Source: Himantopus leucocephalus
Lineage: Eukaryota; Chordata; Aves; Charadriiformes; Recurvirostridae
Length of the DNA: 64,000 bases
NCBI GenBank assembly: GCA_003993805.1
Contig: RSEF01000026.1
Coordinates: 5,349,778-5,413,777, forward strand
Direction of reading: 5' to 3'
The notes under the pieces are model-generated. The model had not been told where the DNA came from. It did not search any database and saw only the letters and a list, made by a program, of their open reading frames with translations. The position numbers were made by a program, and so were the translations under genes. Shown piece after piece: positions 23,217 through 46,860 of this stretch; positions within the stretch are counted from its first letter, which is position 1; each line of letters begins with the position of its first letter.

Positions 23217-26200
23217 GCCAGGTCAGTTCATCTGGCGCATCCAACCCCCCATCCCGCTTCCCAGCCGGCTTGGGCCCCCCCCGCGTCCGCTGCTGCAAAG
23301 CCGGGATGTTTCCGTTGAATTCACCAACTCCACACACTGTTTGGCCCGGAGGGCTGATGCAATAACTTATGCATGATGCCGGCTTTCTAATCAAAATTTC
23401 ATTATTATAAATGATTGCAAAAGTTTTCATATTCTACATTTTGTCTTTGCAGAGAATTTTAAACACTCTTTAATTTTGTCCCTTGGTGCCGGTACATGTA
23501 ATAATCCCGCTGATCCATATTCATACCTCCCAGCCTCGCAGCTCCCGCAAAGATTTCACAACTCATGGAATCATTTTCTTAAAGAACTGAGTACCCACAA
23601 TATTTATTATTGTTATTAATGCAACATGATTTCAGCCCCCTTAATAATCACAGGACACTATTCCCAGTGTGTTTAAATAATTGATTGACTTAGAGCTCAC
23701 TAATATGAATGCATTCACAAGTATTTAATTGGATCGTTACTTGATCCTGGCTCTGTGCAGTGTATCACGTCACCAATAAATCAATTATGCATCTCTCTGC
23801 TCACAGAACCTCTCTCCCGGTGGCCCCGAGGACCGGGCTGGGCCGGGAGCGCTGCGGGGGGGGTGCACTGGCCCGGCTCGGGGGTCTCTGAAGGAGAAGG
23901 TGACAGCGAGGGAGGTGGCCGGTCCCACTCTGTGGGACTCGAGGCAGCTCCCAGCACAGCTGGGGCAGCGGAGACCAGAGGAAAGCACTTCATTAGAAGG
24001 CAATGGAGCGTGTGCTGATGTGTCCATGTTTTCAGTTAGCAGGCATTTATTAGGGATGTCTGACTTATTCATATTCAGGTCAACCTGCTAATATTATATT
24101 AACCTCTGTTGCCACTGATGTGCACAGGAACAATTCAAACCACGTGTCGCAGGGATTTTACATGCCGCCCAAGACATCTCCTGACCACGCTCAGCACGCT
24201 GCCGGCTGGAGGCACCGCTGGCCGCCCACCGCCGTGCCCGTCACCCGGCCACTGAGCGATGCCGACGCTTCTCCCAGTGCCCGCAGCCCCGGCACGAGAG
24301 CGCATGGCCGGAGCGCCCTGGGTGCCCTGCCCGGGCTGGTACACGCAGGGGAAACCGCCTTTCCCGAGCACTGCGGCTGCAGCAAGCCAGCGGCGTGAGC
24401 TGGGCAGGTCCCTGGAGAGAGGGACCCTCTAAGAAGACGGGGGGAGCAAAGCGGCTGGGCCAAGGGCTGCCGTGGCCAAGCAGCACAGCCCACGGGCACC
24501 CGCCCCGCAGCCGGCGAGGAGAGGGCAGGAGCTGGCATCAGCCTTGTCCTGCTGACTTGGATGAACACTGGAAAATATCTCTTCTGCCGGAAAAGACACG
24601 ACCTCTCCAGAGGGACGGGAAACTGGGGGCAGGAGTGGGCAGAGCAGATGCCCTTCCAGGCAGCACGTCTCCGGGGAGCGCATCAGCTCAGTGGGCAGAG
24701 GGGACAGGAGAGGTTGTCCTGCCTGGGGGGAACCAGTCACGGAGACTGGGCCTGATTCTGCGTCAGTGCCATCAGCATCCCTGCGATGCAGCGGCACCAA
24801 CCTCCGTGCTGTGACATGGGCTTTGCACCGCTGTAAATGACCCCGTCCCACACCCGCGGGAGCTGCCCAGGTGGCTGAGTCCTCCCGTGCCCAGCGCAGG
24901 TTTCATCTCCCAAGAGCATCTTTCGGTGGCTTTGGTCCCCACGGGCGAAAGGGCTGCCGGAGCAGCGGCGGCACAGCAGACCCTCCCGGGAGAGCAGCTT
25001 TATGGCTCTGGGGCTCTGGACCTGATGGCAGAGGATCGGAAGCCCCACGAGAGAGGTGGCAGGGGATGCTGAACAGGCCAGGACACCAAGTGCTAGATCA
25101 TAGATTGAATGTTCCTGCAAATGTCAACAAAATCATACACATATTTTCATTTTTACCTATTTGACCCATTAACTAACTACAAAATTTCTCAGTAATCCCC
25201 AGCAGATGAGCATCAAAGAGAAGACCTGTGGTCCCAGCTAATCCCTTTATTATGAAGCAATGTTACAGAAATCAAATATCAGCGGTAAGTCAGGAGATTA
25301 ACAAGAAGCTGGGAAATGCACAAATTAAATTGCAATCTCCCTCTCTGCTTCGCCCCAGCCTGCGCCGGCCACTGCAGCCTCCCCAGCAGGAAAACAAGGT
25401 TAGAAATCACTTTATAAAAATGAGACTGCACTTTAATCCCTGATGCAGTCCGTAAGCAGAGCCTGCCCAGAAGGAGCCGATGCCCGTGACCCCCCCATCT
25501 CCGTACGCCTTTCGCCCGGGGAGGGCAGTGTCCGGCTTTTCCAAACCTGCAGGGACCCAAACCTGGCGAGAGCCGTGCCTGGGAGAAGAGACGAGGGACA
25601 AGTGCTGCCAGCAGCACCGATCACTCCGGGGCTGGATGGAGAGAGGGGTTTCTGCAGTGGGGGCCGTGCCAGAGCCGCCGGCCGTGGCTGGGCTCTCCCG
25701 AGCAGATGGCAGTGAGGGCCACCGTCCCCAGGGACCCTCCTGGGGCACGGCAGGAGCCAGGCTGCCTGCAGCAGGGACAGGTCTGCAGGTGACCCCCAGC
25801 AGCATGGTTTAAGCCCTGACTCCGCTTTTATTGCACAATAACATCTGAATGAATATTTTATTCTCTCCCCTAAGAACATCTCCACAAATGCACATTTTAA
25901 TAAAACATGAGGACGCATTTTTGGCAGAGCCATCTAATGGTTCAAGCAGCCCCATCATAGTTTATTAACCGGAGCAAACACTGGGCAGTTATATTTTTAT
26001 CTCGGTGACTCTAATGGAGTCCCACTGCGTGCAAGGTGACGGGGAAGGTGCCCACAGCCCCGTGTCCCCATGTCCTGGCAGCGGGGCCCGATGGCAGCGG
26101 GGGCTGTAGCTGCCCTCTGCTCCTGGCCCCCAGCGCCGGCGGGACGGGGCAGCGCGTGTGAACGCCGCAGCCATTCGCTTCACCCCCCGGCAGCCCCCTC

Positions 26201-27029
26201 CATCAAACAGGGGTATAGCATGACAGAGGGAGAAAAAACGTATAGAGTTTCTTAGTGAAAAATGTTAGTAAAGTAGAAAAGTACCAAACCACATGCTCAT
26301 GTGCAAACACACACACTGTTGCCAGACCTGCTGCGTGCCCCTTCCACCTGTTTGGATCACATAAGCTGCACGAAATGGACTCTGCTTCTCATCTGATAAG
26401 CCAGTTTTGCTTTTCAACATTCCAAAATATGGCATGGGAGTTGTACCGTTATTTTTTTCCACATCTGAGGTGATTCTAGCAAAACTCTTGCTGCTCCTGG
26501 AAAAGACAAAACTTTTTCTTGTCCTTGTTTGAATTCATTGTAAAAGCAGCAATAAACCACATGGCCAGAGAGGAGCAGACCGAGCGACAGCAGTAGGAAG
26601 GCGGTGGCAGAGGTCACTTCTGCCTCTTCCTGCCACAGGGAAAGGGAGCCAATTAAGTCTGAGAGGAGGACATTTAAAGCCAGTGAAAGAAAATGCTCCT
26701 CCAGCCCTGAAGTGGCCACAGGATGCAAGTCCTCGGCAAGGTGACGTAGGAGCGACGCTGGCAGGAGTGACAGGGCTGTCAGTAGCTACAGCAGCAGAAC
26801 ATCAGGGAACGCAAACCGGGTTTGGGGAAGGGCCCAGAGCAGCCCCGGCCAATACGCGTCACCGGCCGGGCAGGGGAAAAGAGCACCAAGGACCCAGCTC
26901 TCGGGGACACCGGCTTCTTCCACGGTGACGCAGGGCTCACGGTACAGGCGTGTGCACGGCAGTCCCCACTCGGACAAGGGGACATCCCCGCCAGCAGCAT
27001 CCCCCTGAAGGCTCCTGCTCCAGAACGGG

Positions 27030-27540
27030 TTTGCATCACTGCTGACAGATAGCACTGATTTATAAAGCAAAAATAAATGAGTCTGCTCTGCAATTTCACC
27101 TAATTTTGTCTCCCATTTCAATTTGCCATCTTTCAGCATAATGCTGGGTGGTTAATTATGTTTCCATCTTATTTCTCAGATAATACCCCCCCTTGTACCG
27201 CACATCGTAGCTGTTCAAAGGGTTTCATTTTACCTTTCATTTCGCCTCCTAGCATAGCTCTAAATTTAGTCAGCTTGTAATTTTGGGGTATTTTATACAT
27301 TATGCCTTTATTATTGTGAAGTAAAATGGAATCCTTGTCTTTTAATTCACTCTCTAATAATTCTCCACCAAGCCTTAATACAAAAGGCTTTTTTTCTTAA
27401 GACTAATTGAATGGGATGTAATTATAATACCCAGGGAAATGATATTGAAAGTACCTTAACTGTGACAGTTTCCTCTGACTAATTGCCCCTTCGTCAACTT
27501 GCAAGTCTTGGCTGCGCAAGCTCCCCATCAGTTACTGCAC
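27030..27540. promoter_or_regulatory. Candidate conserved AT-rich element
   Basis: About 500 bp of complex, non-repetitive AT-rich sequence (GGTTAATTATG, TTTATTATTG, GGATGTAATTATAATA) bounded on both sides by GC-rich DNA, as expected for a conserved non-coding element. Inference from composition only. Confidence 0.3.
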
Positions 27541-30472
27541 TAATGTGCCAGGACCAAGCTTAGGGGGACCTGGGCACGGTGCTGCTCCTGGGCCGGGATC
27601 TGGAGGTCTCTAAGCCGCCGATGTGGCCGCAGGGGCTCCTCTGCTCTCTGGGGACCAGCAGCGTGGTCCCATGTGGGGAGAAGGGGACGGGGTGTCTGAG
27701 GCAGCCACGGGGCTGGCACTGTCCCACTGATGGAGCGAAGACACGGGGCATCGCACAAAGTCCTTGCCACGGGAGCAGGCGTGTGGCAGCTACAGCACAG
27801 GGACGTTCCCATCTCCATCACCCTCTTCCTTGGCTGAACGCTCCTGCTAGAGACGTTCTGCCTGCGCAGCCAAGGAAAGCCTTGAAAATAGAGAAAGGGA
27901 GCGCAAGGGAGGAGTGCCAGGAGCCATAGCGGGAGCATCCTTCCCCGGCTCCCCCCGAGAGGCGGGAGATAAAACCAGCACTACTGCAGGCTGCAGCACT
28001 TCCCTCTGAAAAGCATTTACCTGCCAGGAGGGGAGCAGCAATTTTCCGTATTTGTATACTTTACTGTGATAGCGGTACACAACAGGCGAGGTCAGCACTC
28101 AGCAGAGACACCAAGGGGCTCTTTCCTCACTAAACCGTGTATTGCAGTAAGTGAAAAATAAGCGTTAAGGGTGGCTATTATGCAGACAATAAAATGTTTT
28201 TATATCACTGTAGGTGTCAAGCTCAACACTTCTGCAGAGCGGATCCTTCACATGATGAGCTGACTACAAATATGCTTAGCCAAGCAGGGATGCTCCCGGC
28301 AGCAGCCCGGTGTTTGGTATTAGAAATAGCAGACTTCCACTCTGCATTCGACAGCGGGGGCTCTTGGCGCGGGACGGGCCTCCCAGGTGGGGACGGCGCA
28401 GACACAGGCTGGCCCTGGGGAGGGGTGGCAGCTGGGGGGACATCGCACGGCAGCAGTGGGAGCCACTGTGCAAAAAAGAAGGGACAGGACAGGAGAAGCT
28501 CTCAGCCCCCAGTACAAGCCAGAACTGGGAGAAGAGGGACGCAGGGAGGTTGCTAAGGAAGCACAACACAAGAGCATCTTCTCAGAGCTGTATTGCAGAG
28601 CTGAAGCACTGCTCCCCAGCCTGACTGCCCTGGCAGGGAGGGAAACCTCAGCCCGGCCACAGAGAGATGCCGGGGACAGCCCAGCTTCCGCATGGAACAA
28701 CAGCAAGGAAAATTAGAAGCAGTCCCTCCTGCAGCAGCACCCACCACCCCTGACTCCTCTATTTAAGCCACCTGGGGCCGGATTGCCTCTTGCCCCCAGC
28801 CCGTCGCGCTGCAGCCTGTCACTGCTTCCCACCCCAGCTCTCGGGGTGCACGGCCCCTCTGGCCGCGGCTCCTTCCTCACCCCGGGGGAAGCAGCAGCAG
28901 CTCCTGCCGCCGGACCCGGCGCGGGGGCCGGAGGGACAAGCTCTGGGGCTTCTCCGGGACAGTGTTGGCTGAGCAAAGGGGCAGGAGGAAGCGCTGGGTT
29001 TTGTAGCCCAGCCCAGCCTCCCGCACCAGCCCCTGCGCGCTCCAGCATCACCTGAGAGCAGCGGGTAAATGATTCCTGCTGTGAGCAGCACCCGATAAAG
29101 GAGCTTGACTGGCTGTTTGCTCCCGCCTGGCACCCCTGTCCCTCGCCCCACACCCTGGCCCGCAGCGGGGCAGAAGTTGTCCTGTCCTCTCCGCTGCCCT
29201 CCGCCTCCCTCCTCACAAGCGCTGCCACACGCTCGGGCACGAGTCCTGCCGTTCCTCTGCGAGGACAGATCTTTTTTTTCCAATGCTGAGGATTCTCTTG
29301 CTGATTATTCTGAATTTGTTTCTTTTTTTCTCCCTCCATTTGCTGTTTTTAAGGATAAGATGTCCCGCCAGATACGGCTCTGCACTGGGAAACATACAGA
29401 AAGCTGATGGTGGGTTTTTTCTGTATCTTTTGTCCATCTTAGTCTTTCCTCCCCGGGGAAGGAGGCTCCCACTGTGCATACCTTCTCCTGATAACATGCG
29501 GCCCCAGCTCATCTCACTCCTTTGATGGAGGAAAGCCATCCCAGGGGTATTTTTGGTCATTCAGCTACCCCAGGTCCAGGACAGAATGCCACTGCGCACC
29601 CAGGGCTGTCCCACCAGGAGCTCAGTGACGTCCCGATGTCGGGACAGCGCAACGGTCCCGGGCGCACGGGCAGGCACAGGCAGCTGCCGCCTCCTCCTCT
29701 GCTGCTCCTCAAACCAGTCCAGGCAGTGCAACGGATGATAAAAAAAAAACTGTATCCAAACACTTGATAAAACACGAAAACCCTTCGCTGGGTGAGCCAG
29801 CAGCCGAGCCGCCCAGGGCCCGTGACAGGACAAACGCTGCGGCAGCGCTGGCAGCACACCAGCGGCCGTGGCCCCGAGGCATGGTGACCTGCCCACCGCA
29901 GCCGGAGGAGGTTGTCGTCGGTCAGATCTCAGTGTGTGGAAACGGAGAGACACGGGCAGACTCATCCCTGCGGCAACGTCAGTGAAATTGAGACGAAAAT
30001 CAGCCCGCTGAGCATCGCCCAAACTGTTCCTCTGCAGTTCGGGTTACTGAAAGAGTATGCCTTTTAATGCAACGTGTGATTAGACAGTGTAAGTCACAGC
30101 CAAAGGATTTTATTGAGCCAGAGAATTAGACAGTTGCATGAGTCATGAGAGCGGCCGCTGTTGCGGGAGCCGGTTGGGATCGGCACGGCCAGGGCAGCGC
30201 CCCCAGCCCCTCCGCCCCCCGCTCCCAACGCCTCCCTTCGCTGCTGAGTGAAAAGATCCTTTGCAGAGATTAAAATGAATTTATTATTTCAGTCTGCTAT
30301 TTACATCACATCTGGAGCAGGTATTACGTACCCCGTTACAAAAACCTCTGAATAGTGAGTCCCGCCGGCGGCAGCCCCGAGCAGCGTGTGCCGCCGGCCC
30401 CCGTGCCGGCTCCAGCCCCCGGCCCCTCCTGAGCCAGCACGTCCCCTGGCGCGGGGCCGGGGTGGTGTTGGC

Positions 30473-30541
30473 CCCGCTCCCCGCAGCAATGCCCTCGCTC
30501 AGGCCANCCCGCTCCCCGCAGCAATGCCCTCGCTCGGGCCG
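30473..30541. repeat. False 34-bp duplication around single N (30,507)
   Basis: Positions 30,473-30,506 recur at 30,508-30,541 with two differences. Confidence 0.8.
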
Positions 30542-31315
30542 AGCGCTGCCGGCCGCGCCAGTGCTGCCGCCCCGGGGTCCCCAGCCCCACTGACGTGGGA
30601 CGCACGGGGCTCCCGTCCTCTCCCCCTGGAGCTGCCGCGCCGGGGAAACGCTGCGTCCTGGGGAAGGTCACGAGCTCAGGGCCAGGAGAAGGTACGCTTT
30701 TCCTTATTTTTAATTGATGCAACGAAGCCCGGCTGGGTCAGGGTCTGTGGCTGGGCGTCTGCACGGTGTCGGGCACACCACACCAGAGGCAGAAGAGGAC
30801 TTCCCGAAATCCCACTGCAAACACAAACACTAACTTGGTGCCTGGGACTTGCACGGCAGACAACAGATATTAAACTCGCAGCCTGATTAATGCAATTGCT
30901 GAGGAAGGAGAAACCAGCAGCATGCTCCATGGAGACATTTCAGCATCTCCGGGGGCTGACGGGGTGTCAGACACCCCCGGCCACGCCGCCGCGTCCGCCA
31001 CGCGTGGTCGCAGAAGCCAGGTCACGGGGCAGGGAAAGCACATCGCTGCCGGGGTCGGAGCAGCCCCCCGGCCCCCGGGTGACACGGGGTCAGGCCCGGA
31101 GCTCAGCGCTGGCTCCCGGGAACCCACCGGGCCAGGGACCGTGAGCCAAACCGGGGAGGGCTTCACACAGCCACCGACCTCCCGATTCCTGACGGCGACC
31201 CTGATCCAACATCTCGGGAGATGGGGAAAGGCAACTCACAGCAATGATTTCAGCTATTTCATAATAAAGCCCATTTTGGAGGACGGCTGTCTGTCTGTCT
31301 CTGTACTGTCAACAG

Positions 31316-31658
31316 CTCTTACATGACTGGAGTATTTTATTTAAGAGGATGGGAAAATGAGCCCATTTCTTGCTCAGTGAGCGCGTCCACGGGGGAGGAG
31401 GGGACCGTGGCGTGACAGGAGTCTGGCAGCCGTGCTGCGGTCCCATAGTTGCAGCCTCGGGGAAGCCGGGGCTCAGCAGATGCTCTGATCCGGTACCCGG
31501 CAGGGTCCCACCAGCAGGCGCAGGACGCAGGACGGCAGCCCCGGCGCATCCCGCCTGCGCAGGCACAGCACTGCCGGGCCACGTCCCGCTGCTCACAGCT
31601 CTGCAGTGCACCGGGACCCGCGCCGAGGCCGGTCAGCCGCCGCCGAGCCGCACGGAGG
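31316..31658 (-). other. TAFA3: TAFA3 3' untranslated region and poly(A) signal
   Basis: After the stop codon the minus strand runs about 320 nt to a canonical AATAAA (TTTATT on the plus strand, 31336-31341). Cleavage is expected some 15-25 nt further on. A longer form is possible, because another minus-strand AATAAA-like site occurs near 30,280. The end position is an estimate. Confidence 0.55.
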
Positions 31659-42925
<11,267 letters not shown>

Positions 42926-44453
42926 TCTACCAAAAACAAGAAGAGACGCGTGAAGGAAGAGGGGCTGAGGAGGGTTGGGAGGTGCAGCCCCCGCGCACCG
43001 ATGCTGCTGCACGCAGCGCTGCGGCCCCCGAATACACGCGGCCACAGGGACTGGGGTGACCCGGCTGCGGGGACACGGCCCTGGGAAGCAGGACACGCGC
43101 CCGGGATTCACCCACCGCCCCGGACAGCCTCAGCAGCACCGGCCATCGCAGCGGCACAGAGAGAAATCACACAGCGGTGGCACAGACGACCGACGGTTAC
43201 CTCTTACTGGGGTTTCACACTAACGCCTGCGCATCTGCCAACCTCGGGTAGGCCAGGTCTTTGCGAGGGGCAGACATCAGAGCATCTGAAAGGAGAAAGA
43301 GAAACATGGGTAGCGATAGCTGCAGTACGGGCCCGGGGGTGCCAACCGCCGAGTCCCCGGGGAGCGGCTGGGGACAGTCCGGGGCCGGGCTGACCCCACG
43401 TCCGCCCACGCGCCCTCGTGCGCACGAGCGCACTCCCGCCCATCACACGACCAGGACCGCTCGGGAGCTCAGCCCATAACCCTGCTCAGCCCCTGAAACA
43501 GCAGCGGGACGCCATCCGCTTCACAGGCATTGCTCCCGATTCTTACTGCTGAGAGCACAAAATCCCGCCCGTCATAGTACGGTATTAACGCACATCACAA
43601 ACACTAAATACAGACCCAGGGTGTGTGGGAAGAGCCAGAGTAAATCAGTAGTGAGTCATTCCAGGTATCGCCTTTTCCACGTGCGGTTACGTGCTGTCAT
43701 CGCCCTCGCGTCACCGAAGTCCCTTGCAGTGACACCCAAGGTTTGGCTCTCGCGGGCTGGGCACTCTTCAAACCACTCGCTGACAGACGGACAGACCACT
43801 CTGGCTGCCCCAGGGCCCAGCCACCCTCCTGCTCAGCAGCGCCGGCGCTGCACGGGGAGCTGAGGAACGGGGCAGCCGATGCCCGGCTGGACACGCACAG
43901 CCCGCGGCAGCGCCAGGACCTGCATCCCGCTGTCCCAGAGCAATGCCCTCTTCTGGGGCTGCTCCTCCTCTCAGTACAGCTGCGAAGTTCATAAAACCAC
44001 ACAGACACAAAACTGCATCCGCTACCTTTGAACACACCCGCTCCCCCGTAACCTCTCTTGGCACCTCCGTGCACACCGGGGACACGTACCACCTCCGCTG
44101 CCCACCAGCGCTGCGCTGGCACCCCCTCCCACGCTGCGCAGGACGTGCTGGGAAGGAGCAGAGTTTCACATCATCTGGAGCCCTTAAGGAAAAATTTAAA
44201 TCCCCAAAGACTCGGTGTTTTACTGTCGACTGCTTTAAACACATTCTCTGTACTATTGATCAGCTGCAGCCCTGCGGGTGGAAATGGCTCTGGGGCTCCG
44301 CAGGCAGCAGCGCGAGCGATAACAGCTTTGACAGCAACGTCTCCGCTCGGCATCTGCCAGGTGAAGTGACAACCTCCCTGCCGCACTCATCGCCCGCTGG
44401 GATGTAACTGGGTCCAGGGCAAATAACCACAGCCCCCATAAAACTTCAGTTTA

Positions 44454-44690
44454 GGATCATAATTTATTAACAGGAGGCCATGAGGACAAGCGGCGGTGAC
44501 GCCGAGGCTCGGGAGCGCTGCCGGGACTGGGCAACGGGTGCCAGGGCTGCCCCTGCCCCGTGCGAGGCTGTNGGATCATAATTTATTAACAGGAGGCCAT
44601 GAGGACAAGCGGCGGTGACGTCGAGGCTCGGGAGCGCTGCCGGGACCGGGCAACGGGTGCCAGGGCTGCCCCTGCCCCGTGCGAGGCTGC
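44454..44690. repeat. False 118-bp duplication around single N (44,572)
   Basis: The segment starting GGATCATAATTTATTAACAG at 44,454 restarts at 44,573 and runs with two visible differences to the point where the first copy stops. Confidence 0.85.
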
Positions 44691-44904
44691 ACCCGCGGTC
44701 CCCTCCCCGGTGGGCTGCGCTGCACCGGCCCCCACCGCCTGCACCCACCAGGGCCAACGCAGGCAGCGAGCGCAGCGCAGGACTGCAGCCGGGCACCGGA
44801 CACACCCGGGCCTCCGGGAGAAGAAATCTTTACTTTTCAATCATCTCCTAAATTTCTATCTGCTCCGGCCCAGGCTGAGACAGTGAAACATATACAATGA
44901 AGCA

Positions 44905-45170
44905 CCAGAACAGAAAACACTGACATTTTTAATCAAAACAAAGTGACTTGAGGTGGTAAAAGGGCATTTATTGTTTTGAAGCATTTCAAAATGAATTGTT
45001 CTGTTTTAAACTGACATTTCAAAATGAAAAAATGTTTCATTCCAAAATGCTGATTTAAAATGATATTTTCCATTTTGATTCTCCCATCTGCAAAAAAAAA
45101 ATCAGAAAATGTCACCAAAAACGTTGACATTTTCCCAGAAAAAAAAAAGGAAAGGTATCTTGACAAAACC
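44905..45170 (+). repeat. Old interspersed repeat, copy A
   Basis: An A-rich stretch with repeated CATTTCAAAATGA-like words. Its core at 44,913-44,955 matches, in opposite orientation, a stretch at 46,759-46,799 (about 33 of 41 aligned bases by eye). Repeated TTTCAAAATG words are typical of some ancient amniote DNA-transposon remnants; I cannot name the family. Confidence 0.5.
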
Positions 45171-46639
45171 ACATATTTTATGCTAGAAAAGCATCTAGAG
45201 GTAAGAAAATACTCCTAATTAATGCTGAGGGATAGTCAGTTTGGCCAGGAGCAGACTGAAGCGTGGTCAGGGAGGGCACGGACACGCAGGCATCCCACTC
45301 CATCCCTGCCCAGCTGGTGACAAGGGACTGACCCCACTCCAGCACAACTGGATTCAGGCTACAGCCCGTGCGGTGGGGACCGGAGGAGCTGTGCAGACCC
45401 GCACCGCTGCCGCGGGCCGAGGCAGCTCTGAGCCCCCCCATCGCCAGAACCAACCCGAGACGGCTCAATGTGCAAGAAAACCATCGCTCCGTCAAGTGGG
45501 CATGAGCTGATGTGACAAGACTGCGCCGGCTCCCTCGTGTAAAGCCGTATTTAGGCAATCTCCGGTGCTCCGGCGGGGCTGTCGGCAGAATTTGCTCTGC
45601 AAGAGGCTTCCTCGGATGGGGGGATTTTCACACGCCAGCCCGCGCTGTCAGCGTCCCTTCAGAGATGTCCCAGCCCACCACGTGAATATCGATGGCAGCT
45701 TAAAACACGTACTATTTCCTCAATGAAAAAGTAAACAGCGCTCTCAGAGCTGCTCAGCGCTCCGTGTAAATCCAGGGGCAGTGTGTGCATCAGCAGAGCG
45801 GCCAGGCGGGAGTGGGGCACGATGCCCTCCCACACTGCACACGGGTACACACCCCCCCACGGCCACGCTGGGCCAGGGGGGAGCTGTGCCCCAGCACACA
45901 TCTGTCTTGCCGCACGAAGGGGCACATCTGGCAGCCCAGATGTGAGGGCAGCAGACACGAGGCTGTCACCAGCCTCCGCACTGCTTGCGGCAACGAGCCC
46001 CCGATGCCAACGCACATCTCGCGTGGCTCCCAGCAGAGCAGCCAGACCCCCGCGGCAGGTCAGCCCGCACCGAGCATCCCCGGTGTCCCAGCTGCTGCTC
46101 CGGCTCCGTCGCCACGCAGGAAGCACGCCGGGCTTCCAGGCACAAGCGCCGAGCCCCACAGCACGCACCAGAGCCCCTCCATAGGTGCCCAGCCCCAGCT
46201 CCTGCCCGTGGGACCCTCCGGGCCACACGAGGTCTCCAGGAGACATCCCGGAATCTCTCAGCTGGACCAAAAAGCGGGCGCACCGCTGGCCACCTCCATC
46301 CCACACAGGACAGGGACACGCTCCCAGTGCAAACTATATTTAGCTCAGAAAGGCTGAGCTGTTTGCTATAGCCAAGGAAGCATAAATAAATCACGGTGTT
46401 ATCAATAATGCAGCCCACACCGTCCACGCCGCACACAGGAGGGAAGCCTCTGCGCCGAGCGGCAGGAGCCGAGCGGGCGGCCGGGGAGAGCAGACGGGGC
46501 TCGGAGGAGCAGGAGGCCGAGAGGCACCATCCCTGGCAGCGGCCATGGGAGCGCTGCTCCTCCCCGGAGCCACGGCGGCACAGGCACTCAGGGCTCCCTC
46601 TCACGCACAAACTCCCATCAGAAAACACAGCTTCGCAGA

Positions 46640-46860
46640 AATTGCTATTTTGACAGTTATCAACCTCCATCGTCATGAGACTCCAACTACAAATGTTTGG
46701 TCTGACTTGAAGTTTTTCAGCCTGGAATGTCATTTTGAAATGAAGAGTGTTGTTCTGGCACGTCAAAGCACTTAATTTTGATTGAAAATATCAGTATTCT
46801 CTCTTCTGTTACGTTCTGTTTGGAATTTTGTGGAATTTCTCAGTAACATTTTTTGTTAGC
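46640..46860 (-). repeat. Old interspersed repeat, copy B (inverted relative to copy A)
   Basis: Read on the minus strand this shares GAA..ACTGA.ATTTT.AATCAAAA..AAGTG..TTGA.GTG with copy A, followed by CATTTCAAAATGACATT. It lies 1.8 kb from copy A, inside the presumed TAFA3 5' intron. Confidence 0.5.

Larger units (their letters stand above)
21443..31315. other. Intergenic region downstream of TAFA3
   Basis: No exon is supported. AT-rich blocks occur at about 21,890-22,230, 22,620-23,050, 23,340-23,780, 25,080-25,450, 25,810-26,000, 26,220-26,500, 27,030-27,540 and 30,020-30,350. The rest is GC-rich unique DNA. Confidence 0.55.
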
